From NCBI RefSeq assembly GCF_000499845.2, contig NC_023756.2:33750763-33814762 (forward strand): 64,000 nucleotides of DNA, in the 5' to 3' direction. The notes beneath the pieces were generated by a model that saw only the letters and a list, made by a program, of their open reading frames with translations, ran no database searches and was not told the DNA's origin. Source of the stretch: Phaseolus vulgaris (Eukaryota > Streptophyta > Magnoliopsida > Fabales > Fabaceae). Of the stretch, positions 10,615-21,014 are shown one piece after another; within the stretch, counting starts at the first letter, position 1, and every line of letters begins with the position of its first letter. A program made the translations under genes and the position numbers.

Positions 10615-11418
10615 TGTACCGCCCTGGTAGTCGGAAGTGATGACGTGGCACCAAGCCACAGAGTAGGCGTGTGGACAAGGCGCCAGAGTTGCAGAAGGGA
10701 AGGAAGTCGGGGGGTTCGTGTAATCGCCAGTTATTAAGTTGGCGTGCTCCGATCTCCAGCATACCAGGCGATCGCCCAGTTGAAGATGAAATCGCCAGAT
10801 GGTAAACTCAGGCGACCAAGTGATTGGAGATCGCCAAAACAAGCACATCGCCGAAGATGAAGGTGGTGCAGATTATGAAGGCGGCCGACGAGACCACAAG
10901 GAAGGTGTACGAGAGCACCCTAACTCGCCAATTCCAGTAGAGATCGCGCTCCCAAGTTAGCTATGCACTGGGCAGTACCATGCATAAGTAACTTAGCCAA
11001 AAAGAGAGTCAGAAGCAGCGCCCAAGTCAAGGAGGCTCCAGATGGTGGCACGTGTACGACTGGATGCGAGCCACGTGTCCAGGTCTGTAACTGCCAGGAG
11101 AGAGAAAGTGACCAGGTATATAAGAGTTCTCAACAAACTTTCTGAGGTACGCACGTTCAGATTACACTCTTTACGCTTGCGAGTTATAGAGCTTACTGTG
11201 AGAGAGAATTTGCACGGTTCCTGTTCCTAGTTTCCTCTTAGTATTTGGTGATTCGGTCACTGACTTGGGCGTTGGAGTGCGATCGGCCGCAGCGGCGCCG
11301 CTCTGTTCCTTTGCAGGTTCTTGAGGTGGATCTCGAAGAAGAACGGAGGCTTGAAGCGGTGCACACGTCGATCCTTTGACGAGGCAGTTTCCATCGTTCT
11401 GGTCAACAGGCAGGATCA
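10615..11418 (+). repeat. 3' LTR of element B
   Basis: The LTR is 804 bp and collinear with 5417-6220. By eye about nine substitutions are present, all A/G type on this strand, and no indels. The TATA box is at 11117-11123. Confidence 0.95.
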
Positions 11419-11960
11419 GAACCTAGTAGCAAATTCAGTGACTAAAAGATTTCCTTGTCCAACTGCATGAATTCAATTTCTTTTGCATACCTGACACTAT
11501 CAGGAAAATACTCCTCCGGGAATCTTACTTTGAAGTTCTCCCAAGTGGCATCTTCTCCTTTGTCTTCCATCATTTGCTTCATGTCCATCCACCAAAACTC
11601 AGCTTCTTCAATAAGCATATAGATGGCATAAGATAACTTTCTCTCTTCAGGGCATTGAGTAGCTTCAAAGATTCTTTCTATGTCTCTCACCCACTAGTCT
11701 GCTCCATCTGGATTTACCTTGCCATTAAATTTGGATGGATTGTGTCTCAGAAAATCCTCCAGACTAAAAGTATGGGGTTGTTGATGAAGTTGAGATGCTT
11801 CTGCTGCTAATCTAGCTGTTTCTAATTGATGAAGGGTGGCCTGATGCTGTTGTGCCATAGTAGCACTCTGTTGTTGCAAGGTTGTTGCCATCATCTCTAT
11901 TGCTCGAGCTAAGTTGGGCATATCTACTGGTGGAGGAGGAATAGGTGGTCTACGTGTCAT
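11419..11960 (-). pseudogene. Element A gag, N-terminal part
   Basis: Reading from the ATG at 11960, a Pro-rich start and a Gln-rich helix (ATTLQQQSATMAQQHQ) are followed by the retrotransposon gag core (SYAIYMLIEEAEFWWMD, then WENFKVRFPEEYFP). An in-frame stop lies at 11691-11693, and a frameshift follows about 20 codons before element B's insertion point. The rest of gag continues at 5411 on the far side of B, and the GAACC duplication accounts for the overlap of the two halves. Confidence 0.87.
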
Positions 11961-12191
11961 CTACTAAGCACGTAAAGAATTGGGTTAGAAATTACTAAAA
12001 ATTTCCAACTATATCTTTAAGACAAATTAACTTAAAAGAAATAATCACACAAAATAGATACAAAACCAATCAAGACTTATCTCTAAAATGTACTCTAACG
12101 GTTTAGAATTAAGATAGAAAATAATCTTGATCCAGTCATGAGTGTGCACCCTCACCACTCTATCAAGATTCTTTTCATTCTTAATACTTTT
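11961..12191 (-). other. Untranslated leader of element A (gene-proximal part)
   Basis: There is no gene here. This is the stretch between A's gag start and the insertion point of element C. The leader resumes at 24169 and runs to A's primer site at 24363. Confidence 0.8.
12187..12191. repeat. Imperfect target-site duplication of element C
   Basis: CTTTT precedes C at 12187-12191 and CTTTC follows it at 24169-24173. Four of five bases agree, which fits an older insertion with one later change. Confidence 0.6.
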
Positions 12192-12922
12192 TGATCCTGC
12201 CGGTTGACCTAGCGCAAGAGCGTTGCCTCGTCACGATCTTCCTCACCAGCTTGACACCACGTGCCCTTCAAGTCCACACCACAGATAGACTCTCTGAGAA
12301 CCTGAAAACACAAGGTGGCGCCTCTGCGGCCGGTGGCGCTCCGACACTCAAGTCAGTAACAAGAACACCCAAAAGCTGAGAGAAAAATATACTCTGTAGA
12401 ACCGTACTAAAGTGCACACAACCCTAGCAATGAGCCGTAATGAAAAACGTACCTCTGCAAATTCTGTTAAGTTTACCTTTATAGCTAGGTTTTCTCTCTC
12501 TCCAGGCAGTTACGCTTTGGACGCGTGGCTCGCATCCAACCCTGCACGTGTCGCTGATGGGCAAGCTATTCCCTTCAACCCACTCGGCCTTTACGCCCCA
12601 TGCTGGCGCAACAATCATCTTACCGAACTTACACGCTTGAACTTACTTTCCTGAGCCCCCAACTGCATTAACTAAGTTTACTGGGAGATCCGGCGATGTC
12701 CCCCTTGTGGCAATGTCAGACCACCTGATCTTCAATTTCCTACTTCGTCGATGATACACAAATCCGGCGACAACCGACCATGTTTACTATAGCGGTTCCA
12801 CGAATCGGCGACTATGCTCACTTCTGACTATTCATCTTTCTCTTGTCCACGTGTTCTGCTGAGCACGCCTCACATAGTCACGTGCTAGACACATAATCAC
12901 ACCCGATGACCTAGTCGGTACA
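12192..12922 (-). repeat. 3' LTR of element C (short form)
   Basis: The LTR is 731 bp. It matches 23024-24168 but lacks about 414 bp in the middle, at ...CACGTGTC|GCTGATGG. The missing part holds the repeated CACGTG units of the other LTR. Substitutions are about 2 per cent before the gap and about 5 per cent after it, counted by eye. Confidence 0.9.
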
Positions 12923-12935
12923 CAAGCCCCCCAGT
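12923..12935 (-). promoter_or_regulatory. Polypurine tract of element C
   Basis: The minus strand reads ACTGGGGGGCTTG directly before the LTR start TGTACC. It is identical to the tract of element B. Confidence 0.8.
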
Positions 12936-13061
12936 CTCGAGCTGCGACTTGTTCAGCGAAAAGACTAAAGGGTTGAATTTTCGGGGACCTACGTGGCCGT
13001 GCGCGTTGGCGCTCATACTGTTCATTGACTTGACACTTCACCAACCCCTTCGATCATACGA

Positions 13062-13067
13062 CACGTG
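13062..13067 (+). promoter_or_regulatory. Conserved G-box upstream of the antisense gene in element C
   Basis: CACGTG sits in the block ACGACACGTGGACT. It is equivalent to 10459-10464 in B, and lies about 185 bp upstream of the 5'-UTR intron donor. Confidence 0.5.
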
Positions 13068-13251
13068 GACTTATCAACGACCATTATTCGTTTCCGTTTG
13101 CACTTCTCGCAGCGTTCGAAACTCTTAAACACTTCGCGCCACTTCACTCTTTCATTATCTTCTTCCTCACTCCAAACTCTCGAAACATCCTAGCGAGCGC
13201 TTCGACTCCCTCAATCTCCATCTTGCTAGACACTTTTTTGATCATCAAAAG

Positions 13252-13488
13252 GTAACTTTTTTATCGCTTCCATGATATTTGCTGCATTTTAATCGGTTTG
13301 CATCATCCATTTACTGTCTGGTGCATACGTTGTGGGATGTTTTATCTGCTTTGCTTTTTCTTTTCTGCGTTTAGGGTTTCTAAACCTTTTCTCTACGAAC
13401 CCCAACCCTCGTTCTTCTATCTCCTTCTCTTTTGTTGAGTCTCTCTACTTACGAACTCTCATCTCTTCCCCTTTTCGTCTTTTTGCAG
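13252..13488 (+). other. 5'-UTR intron of the element C antisense gene (237 bp)
   Basis: The donor is CATCAAAAG|GTAAC and the acceptor TTTTGCAG|CTTC. Both ends and the 8-nt distance to the ATG agree with element B. Confidence 0.75.
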
Positions 13489-13496
13489 CTTCTCCG

Positions 13497-15941
13497 ATGG
13501 CTCGCTCCAAAATTACACCAAACCCTCCTCCATCTCCTCGCAACCCTCCGGCGAACACCCGTAGGGCAAACCCTTCCTCCTCCCGCGACCCCCCAAGGGA
13601 TCCTAACGTCCCTTCGAGCCAAGTCGTGAGACCCGCGCCCTCTCGACCCAGCCAAGCGCAGCCAAACCCACCTCACACCAGCATAGCTGCGAGGCCCCTT
13701 CCCAACTACAAGCAGCTATATCCTTGGGCCTCTGCAACCCTGCTGGGTGATACTTCATCCATCAACTCCGACCGTGATATCGTCTGCCTTAAGAAAGGTG
13801 ACCAAACTCACCTTTCTTTCAACAAGGAACACGATGGCAAGGTATTTGTGCATCCTTGTCCTCCTCGAGAGCCGATTTGCACCGATAACCAGGGGAGCGA
13901 CGGCGGCCCCTTCTGCTTCATCTACGCTACAATGTTCAAGAAAGTCAAACTCTGATTCTCCCTCACCCGCTTCGAGAGGGAGCTCCTGACCGAACTTGAT
14001 ATAGCCCCGCCCAACTTCATCCCAACAGCTGGGCGTTCGTCCGGGCCTACCAAATCATTTGCGCACACTTGGGACATCCGGCTTCAGTGGACGTGTTCCT
14101 CTACCTGTTCGAGGCTAAGAACCCGGGCGATCGTCTAAGGGTTAGCCTCAACGGGGTCGCTGAGAGGTCTATCCTTTCCATCTTCCAGCAATCTTATAAG
14201 GACTGGAAGGGGAAATTCGTGCGCGTTCGCTGCAACGACCGAGACCCCTCCCTCCTCGACAGGTTCCCCTTGTATTGGGTGAACAAGGGAAAGAAAGAGT
14301 CGAGCTTCAGGAAGGCCAGGGAGCCATAAAAAATGGGGGAGCTCGACAAGGACTTATGCAACTTCTGGAAAAGAGTTGCCTCTTCCAACGTGACTCTTCC
14401 TACTTCCTCCATCATCGCCTACGAGTTTCTCGAATGCCAGCTGGATGTTCACATAGGTTTGTCCTTAAGTCTTTGAGTTCCCCTAGTTTAAACTTGCATT
14501 GCCATGTCCTTACTTTGATGTTGCTGTTCTGATTTGCGTATGGTTTTAACTTTTTCCACGCATTGACTTACACTGCTTATCTTCCTGTGCATTATTAACT
14601 GTTGAATCTTTGTGCTGGTTGGTAACTGTTGGCCTCTTTATGCAGATATGATGCTGGGGAAGGATAGGATGGCTGAGCTACGCTCTATAGCCAAGCTCCA
14701 CAACCTTGCGGCGGGCTCCCAAACTGTCCCAAACTCCGTCGCGGAGATCGTCGCTGCCCAAGGCCAGTCTCCACCAGTTGGCCCGTCCAATGTTGTTGCT
14801 CTCCCCGCTCCTGAGCGGAAGAAACTACCACCCAAAAGGGCTAAGAGGAACGCCCCCAGGGTTGTATCGGACGACGAAGTAGATGAGAGCACTGAGGACG
14901 GGCTGATCTGCAAGAGGAAAAGAGGAGTTGCAACTGAGCTACCAGCAGCTGAGGTCGCCGCTCTTGACTACACCGAGAATCCCCCCAGTGCCTCCACGCC
15001 CTTTGAGTCCGCTGGGGACGTTCTCGCCTTCAACACCTCGGCTGCTGAAGCTGCGCCAGGACAACTTGCCGATACACAAGCTTCCTCCCAGGCTGCAACG
15101 GAACTACCAGCCTCACCACCACGCCTCAAGGCTCCCCTCGCCATCGAACCTTGTGAGGGTGGTGGTGAGCACCAACCCCCACCTCCTCCTCCAACACCGG
15201 GCCTCCCAGCTTCCCTCCAGGAAGCCTTGAAATCTTTCAACGTGCGCCTACACGCCATGGCCGACGAAAGCCTTCCTCAAATCATCGTGGAAGGGCTAAG
15301 AGGCTCCTTGGAGAAGCTTGAGCTCGATTGCCGCATCCATCAGGAGGTGGCAAGCACCACGAAGGCCGAGGCCGAGAAAGTCAAGTGCGACATGATGATG
15401 CTAGGCCTAGAGTTTTCGCGGGTCGAAAATGCCCTCAACGAAGAGCTCCGAAGCTTGCGTAAGGACAAGAAAGAATTACGCAAGAAGCTGCACGACAAGC
15501 TTCAGGATGTTGAGCTGGAGAGTAAAATCGTTCCCATGAGGAAGTGAATCGCAGAGCTGGAGGAGGCCCAAAGGTCCGACGCAGATCAAATGTCCAAACT
15601 GGAAAAAAGGTCGACCGAGTGGGAAACTCTTCTGGGCAAGGTTGAACAAGATCGGGATAAGGCAGCCAAAGAATTGAGTGAGACGGCTACTGAGCTTGCC
15701 CGGGTTCGTGAGGAGAACGACGGGTTCAAACAGAAAGTCGACGAGCTTCAACTTGAAGTCACCCTGGTTCGTGAAGAGAACAACGGGTTCAAGACTGAGA
15801 TCGACGAGCTTCAGCTTAAGGCTGCCCAAGTTCTTACTTCCAGCTTTGGAGCAGTTTGCTTGCAAATATCCCGATCTCGACCTCTCTGAGTTTTCAGTGT
15901 ACAATGAAGTGGTGGATGGCAAGATCATGCCTCCAACTTAA
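13497..15941 (+). pseudogene. Decayed antisense gene of element C
   Basis: This is the counterpart of the intact gene in B, on the strand opposite to C's gag-pol. It starts MARSKITPNPPPSP and keeps the conserved domain (LFEAKNPGDRLRVSLNG, SYKDWKGKFVRVR). A coding-region intron lies at 14457-14645, and exon 2 (DMMLGKDRMAELRS onward) ends in a coiled coil and VVDGKIMPPT. It is broken by a stop at about 13953, a frameshift near 14010, a stop at about 14327, a stop at about 15545 and a frameshift near 15845. A 63-bp direct duplication (15704-15829) repeats the coiled-coil unit starting VREEN. It would have encoded a protein close to B's in layout. Confidence 0.85.
14457..14645 (+). other. Coding-region intron of the element C antisense gene (189 bp)
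   Basis: The donor is CACATAG|GTTTG and the acceptor TTATGCAG|ATATG. The phase and the flanking words match B's intron at 8894-9073. Confidence 0.8.
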
Positions 15942-16740
15942 CTGCCCCCACCTGCCACTTCAACTTTATTGCCTTGAAATCTCTTGTATTTAACTTTGAT
16001 TTTTATGTAATAATTTTCATTCTACTCGAACTGTTTGGATATACGTGAATATACGTGGCTCCAACTTTATCTGTTGTGCGATTATTTGATAACTGGTTGG
16101 TTCCTACTCAACCCAATTAACTTAGCACGAACTGACGCTTAATTCTCTGGAAATCAACTTAACTTAAACAAACGGTTAGTCTGCAGCAATAACGTATAAC
16201 GCGAAATCACTTACTTGGCAATAAGGGCGTAGGTCGATCTTAGCATCTACAATCTCATTCGCCCGATCTGCCAAGAACAAACGTATTTCTACGTTATCGC
16301 CCAAAACTTCGTTGATCTGGCTCTCTCCACGTAATGCTCTTTCTATTTCAATCCTAAGCCATGGGTTTTCGGCGATGCCGTTTTCCTTTAACTGCAAATG
16401 TCCCCTGCGGGGCCATCACATGACTTCATCTTTGCTCATCTGGGAGGAGAGCTGCCTTCCGGATCTCCCCCTAACCTTCCCGAGTCCTTAACCTGAGATA
16501 ACCTAAATCATTGTTCCCTTATCTGGGGGTAAAGCTGCCTTTCGGATCCTTCTCTACCTCCCTGAGTTTCAGAACAACGATTTAGGTGGTGAGGTGCCCT
16601 CTGTGAATCTTCCCCAACCACCCTTTAACTTCCAATTTAACTGGTCTTACTAGGTCAACATTGGTGTTTCACTCAAGGGGAAAGGAGTTTTTCTCCAACC
16701 CTCCTTTCCCATACTTAAGATTATTAACACCCCTGACCTT
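15942..16740 (-). other. Non-coding region of element C between antisense gene and repeats
   Basis: I see no gene. It would include the 3' UTR of the antisense gene on the plus strand and the distal 3' UTR of C on the minus strand. CT-rich words (CTGCCTTCCGGATC, GAGGTGCCCTC) recur loosely near 16450-16610. Confidence 0.5.
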
Positions 16741-17160
16741 TCAGCTTCATCTTGCCTGAACTCACTCGAGGGTGAGAAGGACTTTTCCTGATGCCTCGAC
16801 TTGCCCAGGGGTTACATCTCCTCCCCCCTGGGTGCATTAAGGGCTTTCAACTTGCCTCAACTTGCTCGCGCAAAGAGGTCTTGTGATCTGCTCTTTCCTG
16901 TACTCGCTCAGGGTGAGGAGGACTTTAATCTCTTCTCGCCTACACTCGCTCAAGGCGAGGAGGTCTTTTTGATCTCTTTCTCGCCTACACTCGCTCGAGG
17001 CGAGGAGGTCTTTTTGATCTCTTTCTCACCTACACTCGCTTGAGGCGAGGAGGTCTTTAAAAAACTTTATTCTTGTGCCTCTAGTCGCCATGTGGCGACG
17101 AGGACTTAAAACTTTAACTTGCACCTTCGATCGTCGGGTGGCGACGAGGGTTTAAAACTT
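16741..17160 (-). repeat. Tandem repeats in the 3' region of element C
   Basis: Units of about 46 bp with the core CGCCTACACTCGCTCGAGG and GCGAGGAGGTCTTT recur between 16890 and 17060, with looser copies on each side. The same core, reverse-complemented, is repeated in B at 6617-6770. Tat elements are known for hypervariable tandem repeats between pol and the 3' LTR. Confidence 0.82.
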
Positions 17161-17424
17161 CATACTTTGAAACTTTGCACTGGGTGCATGCGACTTGGAT
17201 CCACCATTGTTTAAAACTACACAAGGGCGATAAAGTCCCTTTGCGAAAACTTAAAAAACGATGAGCTTGCAAACTTAATAACTGGGAAACTTCGATAAAA
17301 TTCGAAACCTTCTTTATTGGGTGGCCTCATTAAAACCCTCCTTAGGGAAAAAGAGTGCCCCCTCAAAAAATTGTTCAAACTGAAACATCTTAAACTGTTC
17401 GAGTTAATTAATACTTACAATGCC
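17161..17424 (-). other. Non-coding spacer after C's integrase
   Basis: There is no gene. The stretch lies between the repeat block and the end of the integrase reading. Confidence 0.5.
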
Positions 17425-18833
17425 TTAACTGTAATAAAACTTGAGATGGGTGGCGTTCCAAGTAAGAGGAATCGCCCCTCCTTCCAGCGTCTCCAAGCGG
17501 TAGGCGCCGTTCCCGAGTGCTTTGGTTATTCTAAACGGTCCTATCCATTTGGGTGATAACTTGTTCTCTATCTCGTACTGGTGGGCCTTCCTCATCACCA
17601 GGTCACCATCTCTGAATTGCCTCGGCTTTATTATGGAGTTGTACCTACGCTCAACTCTTCTCTTTACTGCCTCAACCTTCACCCGTGCTTCCTCCCTGAC
17701 CTCGTCCAGCAAATCCAAGTTCATTCTCCTTTCTTCGTTCGAGTCTTCCGCCACGAAGTTCTGGAATCTTGGCGAGCTTTCCTGGATTTCGACTGGAATC
17801 ATTGCATCGCATCCATACACTAAGCTAAACGGGGTTTCATGGGTTCCCGATTGCTCAGTGGTATGATATGCCCACACTATGCGGGGAACTTCTTCATCCC
17901 AAGACCCCTTGGCCTTTTCCAACCTCCTCTTCAAGCCTCTCAGCAGAACCCGATTAGCGGACTCCACCTGCCCATTCGTTTGCGGGTGTTCCACGGAAGC
18001 AAACACCTGTTGTGTCCCGATGTCCTCGCACAGCTTCTTCAACAGGTGACTTGCGAACTAAGTCCCATTGTCTGATACTAAACGCTTGGGCACACCAAAA
18101 CGACACATAATATTCTTCCACACGAAACTCTGGATTTTGTGCGCGGTGATCTAGGCTACTGGTTCTGCCTCAATCCATTTCGTGAAGTACTCGATCGCCA
18201 CAACCAAATACTTCATTTGCCTGATCGCCAACGGGAAGGGCCCAGAATGTCGATTCCCCACGTGTGGAACGGCCAGGGGCTGTAGATTGACTTTAACTCT
18301 TCATGGGGCGCCTTGTGCCAATCGGCGTGCTGCTGGCATTGCTTGCAACGCTGGGCATATCTCTTGCAATCTTCCCTCATTGTGGGCCAGTAATAACCTG
18401 CACGGACAGTCCTTGTCGCCAGAGCTCGACCCCCGATGTGACTTCCACAAATCCCTTCATGGAGCTCGGCCATAATTCTCGTGCACTTCTCTCCGTATAC
18501 GCATACAAGAAGAGGGTGTGTAAATCCGAACCTGTACAGCTCGCCGTCGATGAGGGTAAACTTGCTAGAGCTCTTCTTTTTCTTTCTGGCCTCTGTTGAG
18601 TCCATTGGGAGCACGCCATCCACCAAATAGCGCTGGTATGGCGTTATCCACGTATCTGGTTCATGGATAGCGCAAACTTGCATCGTTTTTACCTCTTCCG
18701 TCGGGCGCGCTCTGACCCTCGGCGTCCTCAAGGTCTCCTGTGTTAGAGATCTATGGCTCCTGGCTGTCCTTTCCATTAATCTGCAAACATGAAGGACCTG
18801 GTGATCTGCGACAAAAGCCCGAGGTGTCTTCAA
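17425..18833 (-). pseudogene. Element C integrase
   Basis: Two minus-strand frames cover the domain. The first (18833-18213) ends with the zinc-finger part (HEGICGSHIGGRAL, CKQCQQHA) and WGIDILGP, which holds the first catalytic Asp. The second (18042-17425) holds HPQTNGQVESANR with the catalytic Glu and a C-terminal SH3-like part (KLSPKWIGPFRI). The second catalytic Asp lies at about 18073 in VSDNGT, which is followed at once by an in-frame TAG. The core is therefore recognisable but interrupted. Confidence 0.87.
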
Positions 18834-18854
18834 AGTTTCTTGAATAACGGTCCT

Positions 18855-20174
18855 CTATCTGCCCCCCTTGCCCGAACTGGCGAGCTTGGCTAGCAAGTCA
18901 GCTCGGGCATTCTGCTCTCTTGGCACGTGCACCACTTCAAACAAAATAAAGGATCTCCTTAACTCTTGCACGTACTCCAGGTAGGCTGCCATCTGCGGAT
19001 CTTTGGCTTGGAACTCGCCAGTTACCTGCCCAGTGACCAACAGCGAATCACTCTTGGCCATCAGCACCTTTGCCCCCATTTCCTTTGCCAACAAAATACC
19101 GGTGATCAAAGCCTCATACTCCGCTTGATTGTTGCTCTCTTTAAAAGCGAACCTCAATGATTGCTCTATCAACACACCGTTGGGTCCCTCCAAAATGACC
19201 CTAGCCCCGCTACCCAGCTGGTTAGACGACCCATCCACCGAGAGCACCCAACGAAAATCATCCTTGGCGTTTTGCGCTGTTTCGGAAGATAGCTCGACCA
19301 CGAAATCAGCGAAGATTTGCCCCTTGATCTGTCCCCGGGGCTCATACTTGATGTCGAATTTTGACAGCTCCACCACCCACTTCACCATCCTCCCAGCTAC
19401 ATCCGGTTTCTTCAAAACCTTCTGGATGGGTAAGTCGGTCATTACCAACACTGTAAAGCTCTGGAAGTAATGGCGCAGCCTCCTTGCCGAAAATACAACC
19501 GCCAGCGCCGCCTTTTCTAAGGCCTGATACCTCACTTCTGGACCTTGCAGCACCTTGCTAACAAAATAGATGGGTTTCTGGACCTGATCTTGATCCTGGA
19601 CGAGCACCGCGCTTATTGCCCTCTCAGTTATGGCAAAATACAACCTAAGGGGCGCTGCTGCTTGAGGTTTGCATAGAACTGGCGGGCTCGCCAAGTATTC
19701 TTTGAGTTTTACGAAAGCTTCTTCACACTCCCTTGTCCAGACAAATCTGTTATTCCTCTTCAAGCATTGTAAGTATGGGTGGCCCTTCTCTCCACTGGCG
19801 GATATGAATCGGTACAGAGCGGCCATCCGTCCCGTGAGTTGCTGTACCTCCTTCACGGTGGCGGGACTCCTCATCGCCAAGATGGCGGCACATTTTTCGG
19901 GGTTAGCCTCGATTCCCCTCTCCGACAAGAGAAATCCCAGAAATTTCCCTGCCTCAATGCCGAAGACACACTTCTCAGGATTCAGTTTCAACTTGTACCT
20001 GGCTATGGTAACGAACAACTCTTCCAAATCGGCGACGTGCCTGCTCTTTTCCAGGGACGTCACGACCATGTTGTCAACATATGCCTGCTCATTCCTCCCG
20101 AGCATAGGTGCGAGCACCTTGTCCATTAGCCTTTGGTACGTGGCCCCTGCATTCTTTAGCCCAAACGACATCAC
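18855..20174 (-). pseudogene. Element C RT (3' part), RNase H and second RNase H
   Basis: The frame starts MSFGLKNAGATYQRL, the middle of RT. The catalytic box reads YVDNMVV, where Tat elements normally have Y-V-D-D, so one metal-binding Asp is lost. RNase H follows (LYFAITERAISAVL, YQALEKAALAVVF). A second RNase H comes after it (WVLSVDGSSNQLGSG, SNNQAEYEALITGI, QNARADLLAKLAS). The dual RNase H is diagnostic of the Tat group. A stop just upstream at about 20180 separates this part from the RT N-terminus. Confidence 0.9.
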
Positions 20175-20180
20175 CTTGTA

Positions 20181-20933
20181 TCAATAACATGACCTTTCTG
20201 TCATGAAGGTGGTCTTTTCTTCATCCATGGGGTGCATTTTGATTTGGTTGTATCCTGAGAAGGCATCCAGAAAACTAAGCAACTTGCACCCTGATGCACT
20301 GTTTACTAGGGCGTCTATACTTGGCAAAGGATAAGAATCATTTGGACAGGCCTTATTCAGATCTGTGAAGTCAACACACATCCGCCATTTCCCGCTACTC
20401 TTATTGACCAGAACGACATTGGCGAGCCATTCTGGATATTGGATCTCCCTGACGTGGCCTGCTGCAAGGAGTTTCTGCGTTTCGTCCTTGATCGCCTGCC
20501 TCTTTTCCTCGTTGAACTTTCTCCTTCTCTGGCGGATGGGCCTGACTTGGGGATCCATTGCTAAGCGATGGCACAAGAAATCGGGGTCGATCCCCGACAT
20601 GTCTGAAGCGGACCATGCAAATGCATCCAGGTGTCTACTTATCACCCTGGCGATTTGGTCTTGTGTCTCGCTGTCTAAGGTTTTCCCCAGTTTAAACTTC
20701 TTGTCGTCGATCTTCTTCTCAAGCCATTCCTCCACTGGCTGAGGCTTCTTCTCGCTGGCGGTCATCGCCCTCGCGATACCTGCTTCCCTAGCGGTCTCCG
20801 GGCAGTTTCTCTCTCCCTCCACCTGGGCGACGCTCTCGGACCTCGCCTCGATATCTTCCATTGGCAAATCGCCCTCGGCGGCCACTTCCAACGTTGTATC
20901 CGAAACTCGCCGGCTTTCCCGTGCGGGCTCCAC
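20181..20933 (-). pseudogene. Element C RT (5' part)
   Basis: The reading includes the RT entry region (HLDAFAWSASDMSGIDP, QKLLAAGHVREIQYPEWLA), the conserved MCVDFTDLNKACP box and FLDAFSGYNQIKM. It is in the same frame as 18855-20174 and ends in a stop where the family continues into the next RT block. It is also separated from the protease part by a stop at 21015. Confidence 0.88.
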
Positions 20934-21014
20934 GCCAGGGGGCGGCGTTGTGGTTATGTGGCATACAGATCTCTTGTTCTTGAGGCTGTTTTCATAGCAC
21001 TTCTTCGCCTCCTT

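Larger units (their letters stand above)
5417..11418 (+). mobile_element. Element B: non-autonomous Tat-like retrotransposon carrying only an antisense gene
   Basis: The element is 6002 bp, with two 804-bp LTRs and a perfect GAACC duplication. A tRNA-Lys type primer site follows the left LTR and a G-rich polypurine tract precedes the right LTR, so the element reads on the plus strand. No gag, protease, RT or integrase reading is found inside. What remains is a leader, minisatellite repeats, and one spliced gene on the opposite strand (7365-10257). LTR ends, primer site, repeats, polypurine tract and antisense gene all match element C at 12192-24168. B therefore looks like a deletion derivative that must borrow proteins from an autonomous relative. 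By eye the two LTRs differ at about nine positions, all transitions, so the insertion is recent. Confidence 0.92.
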
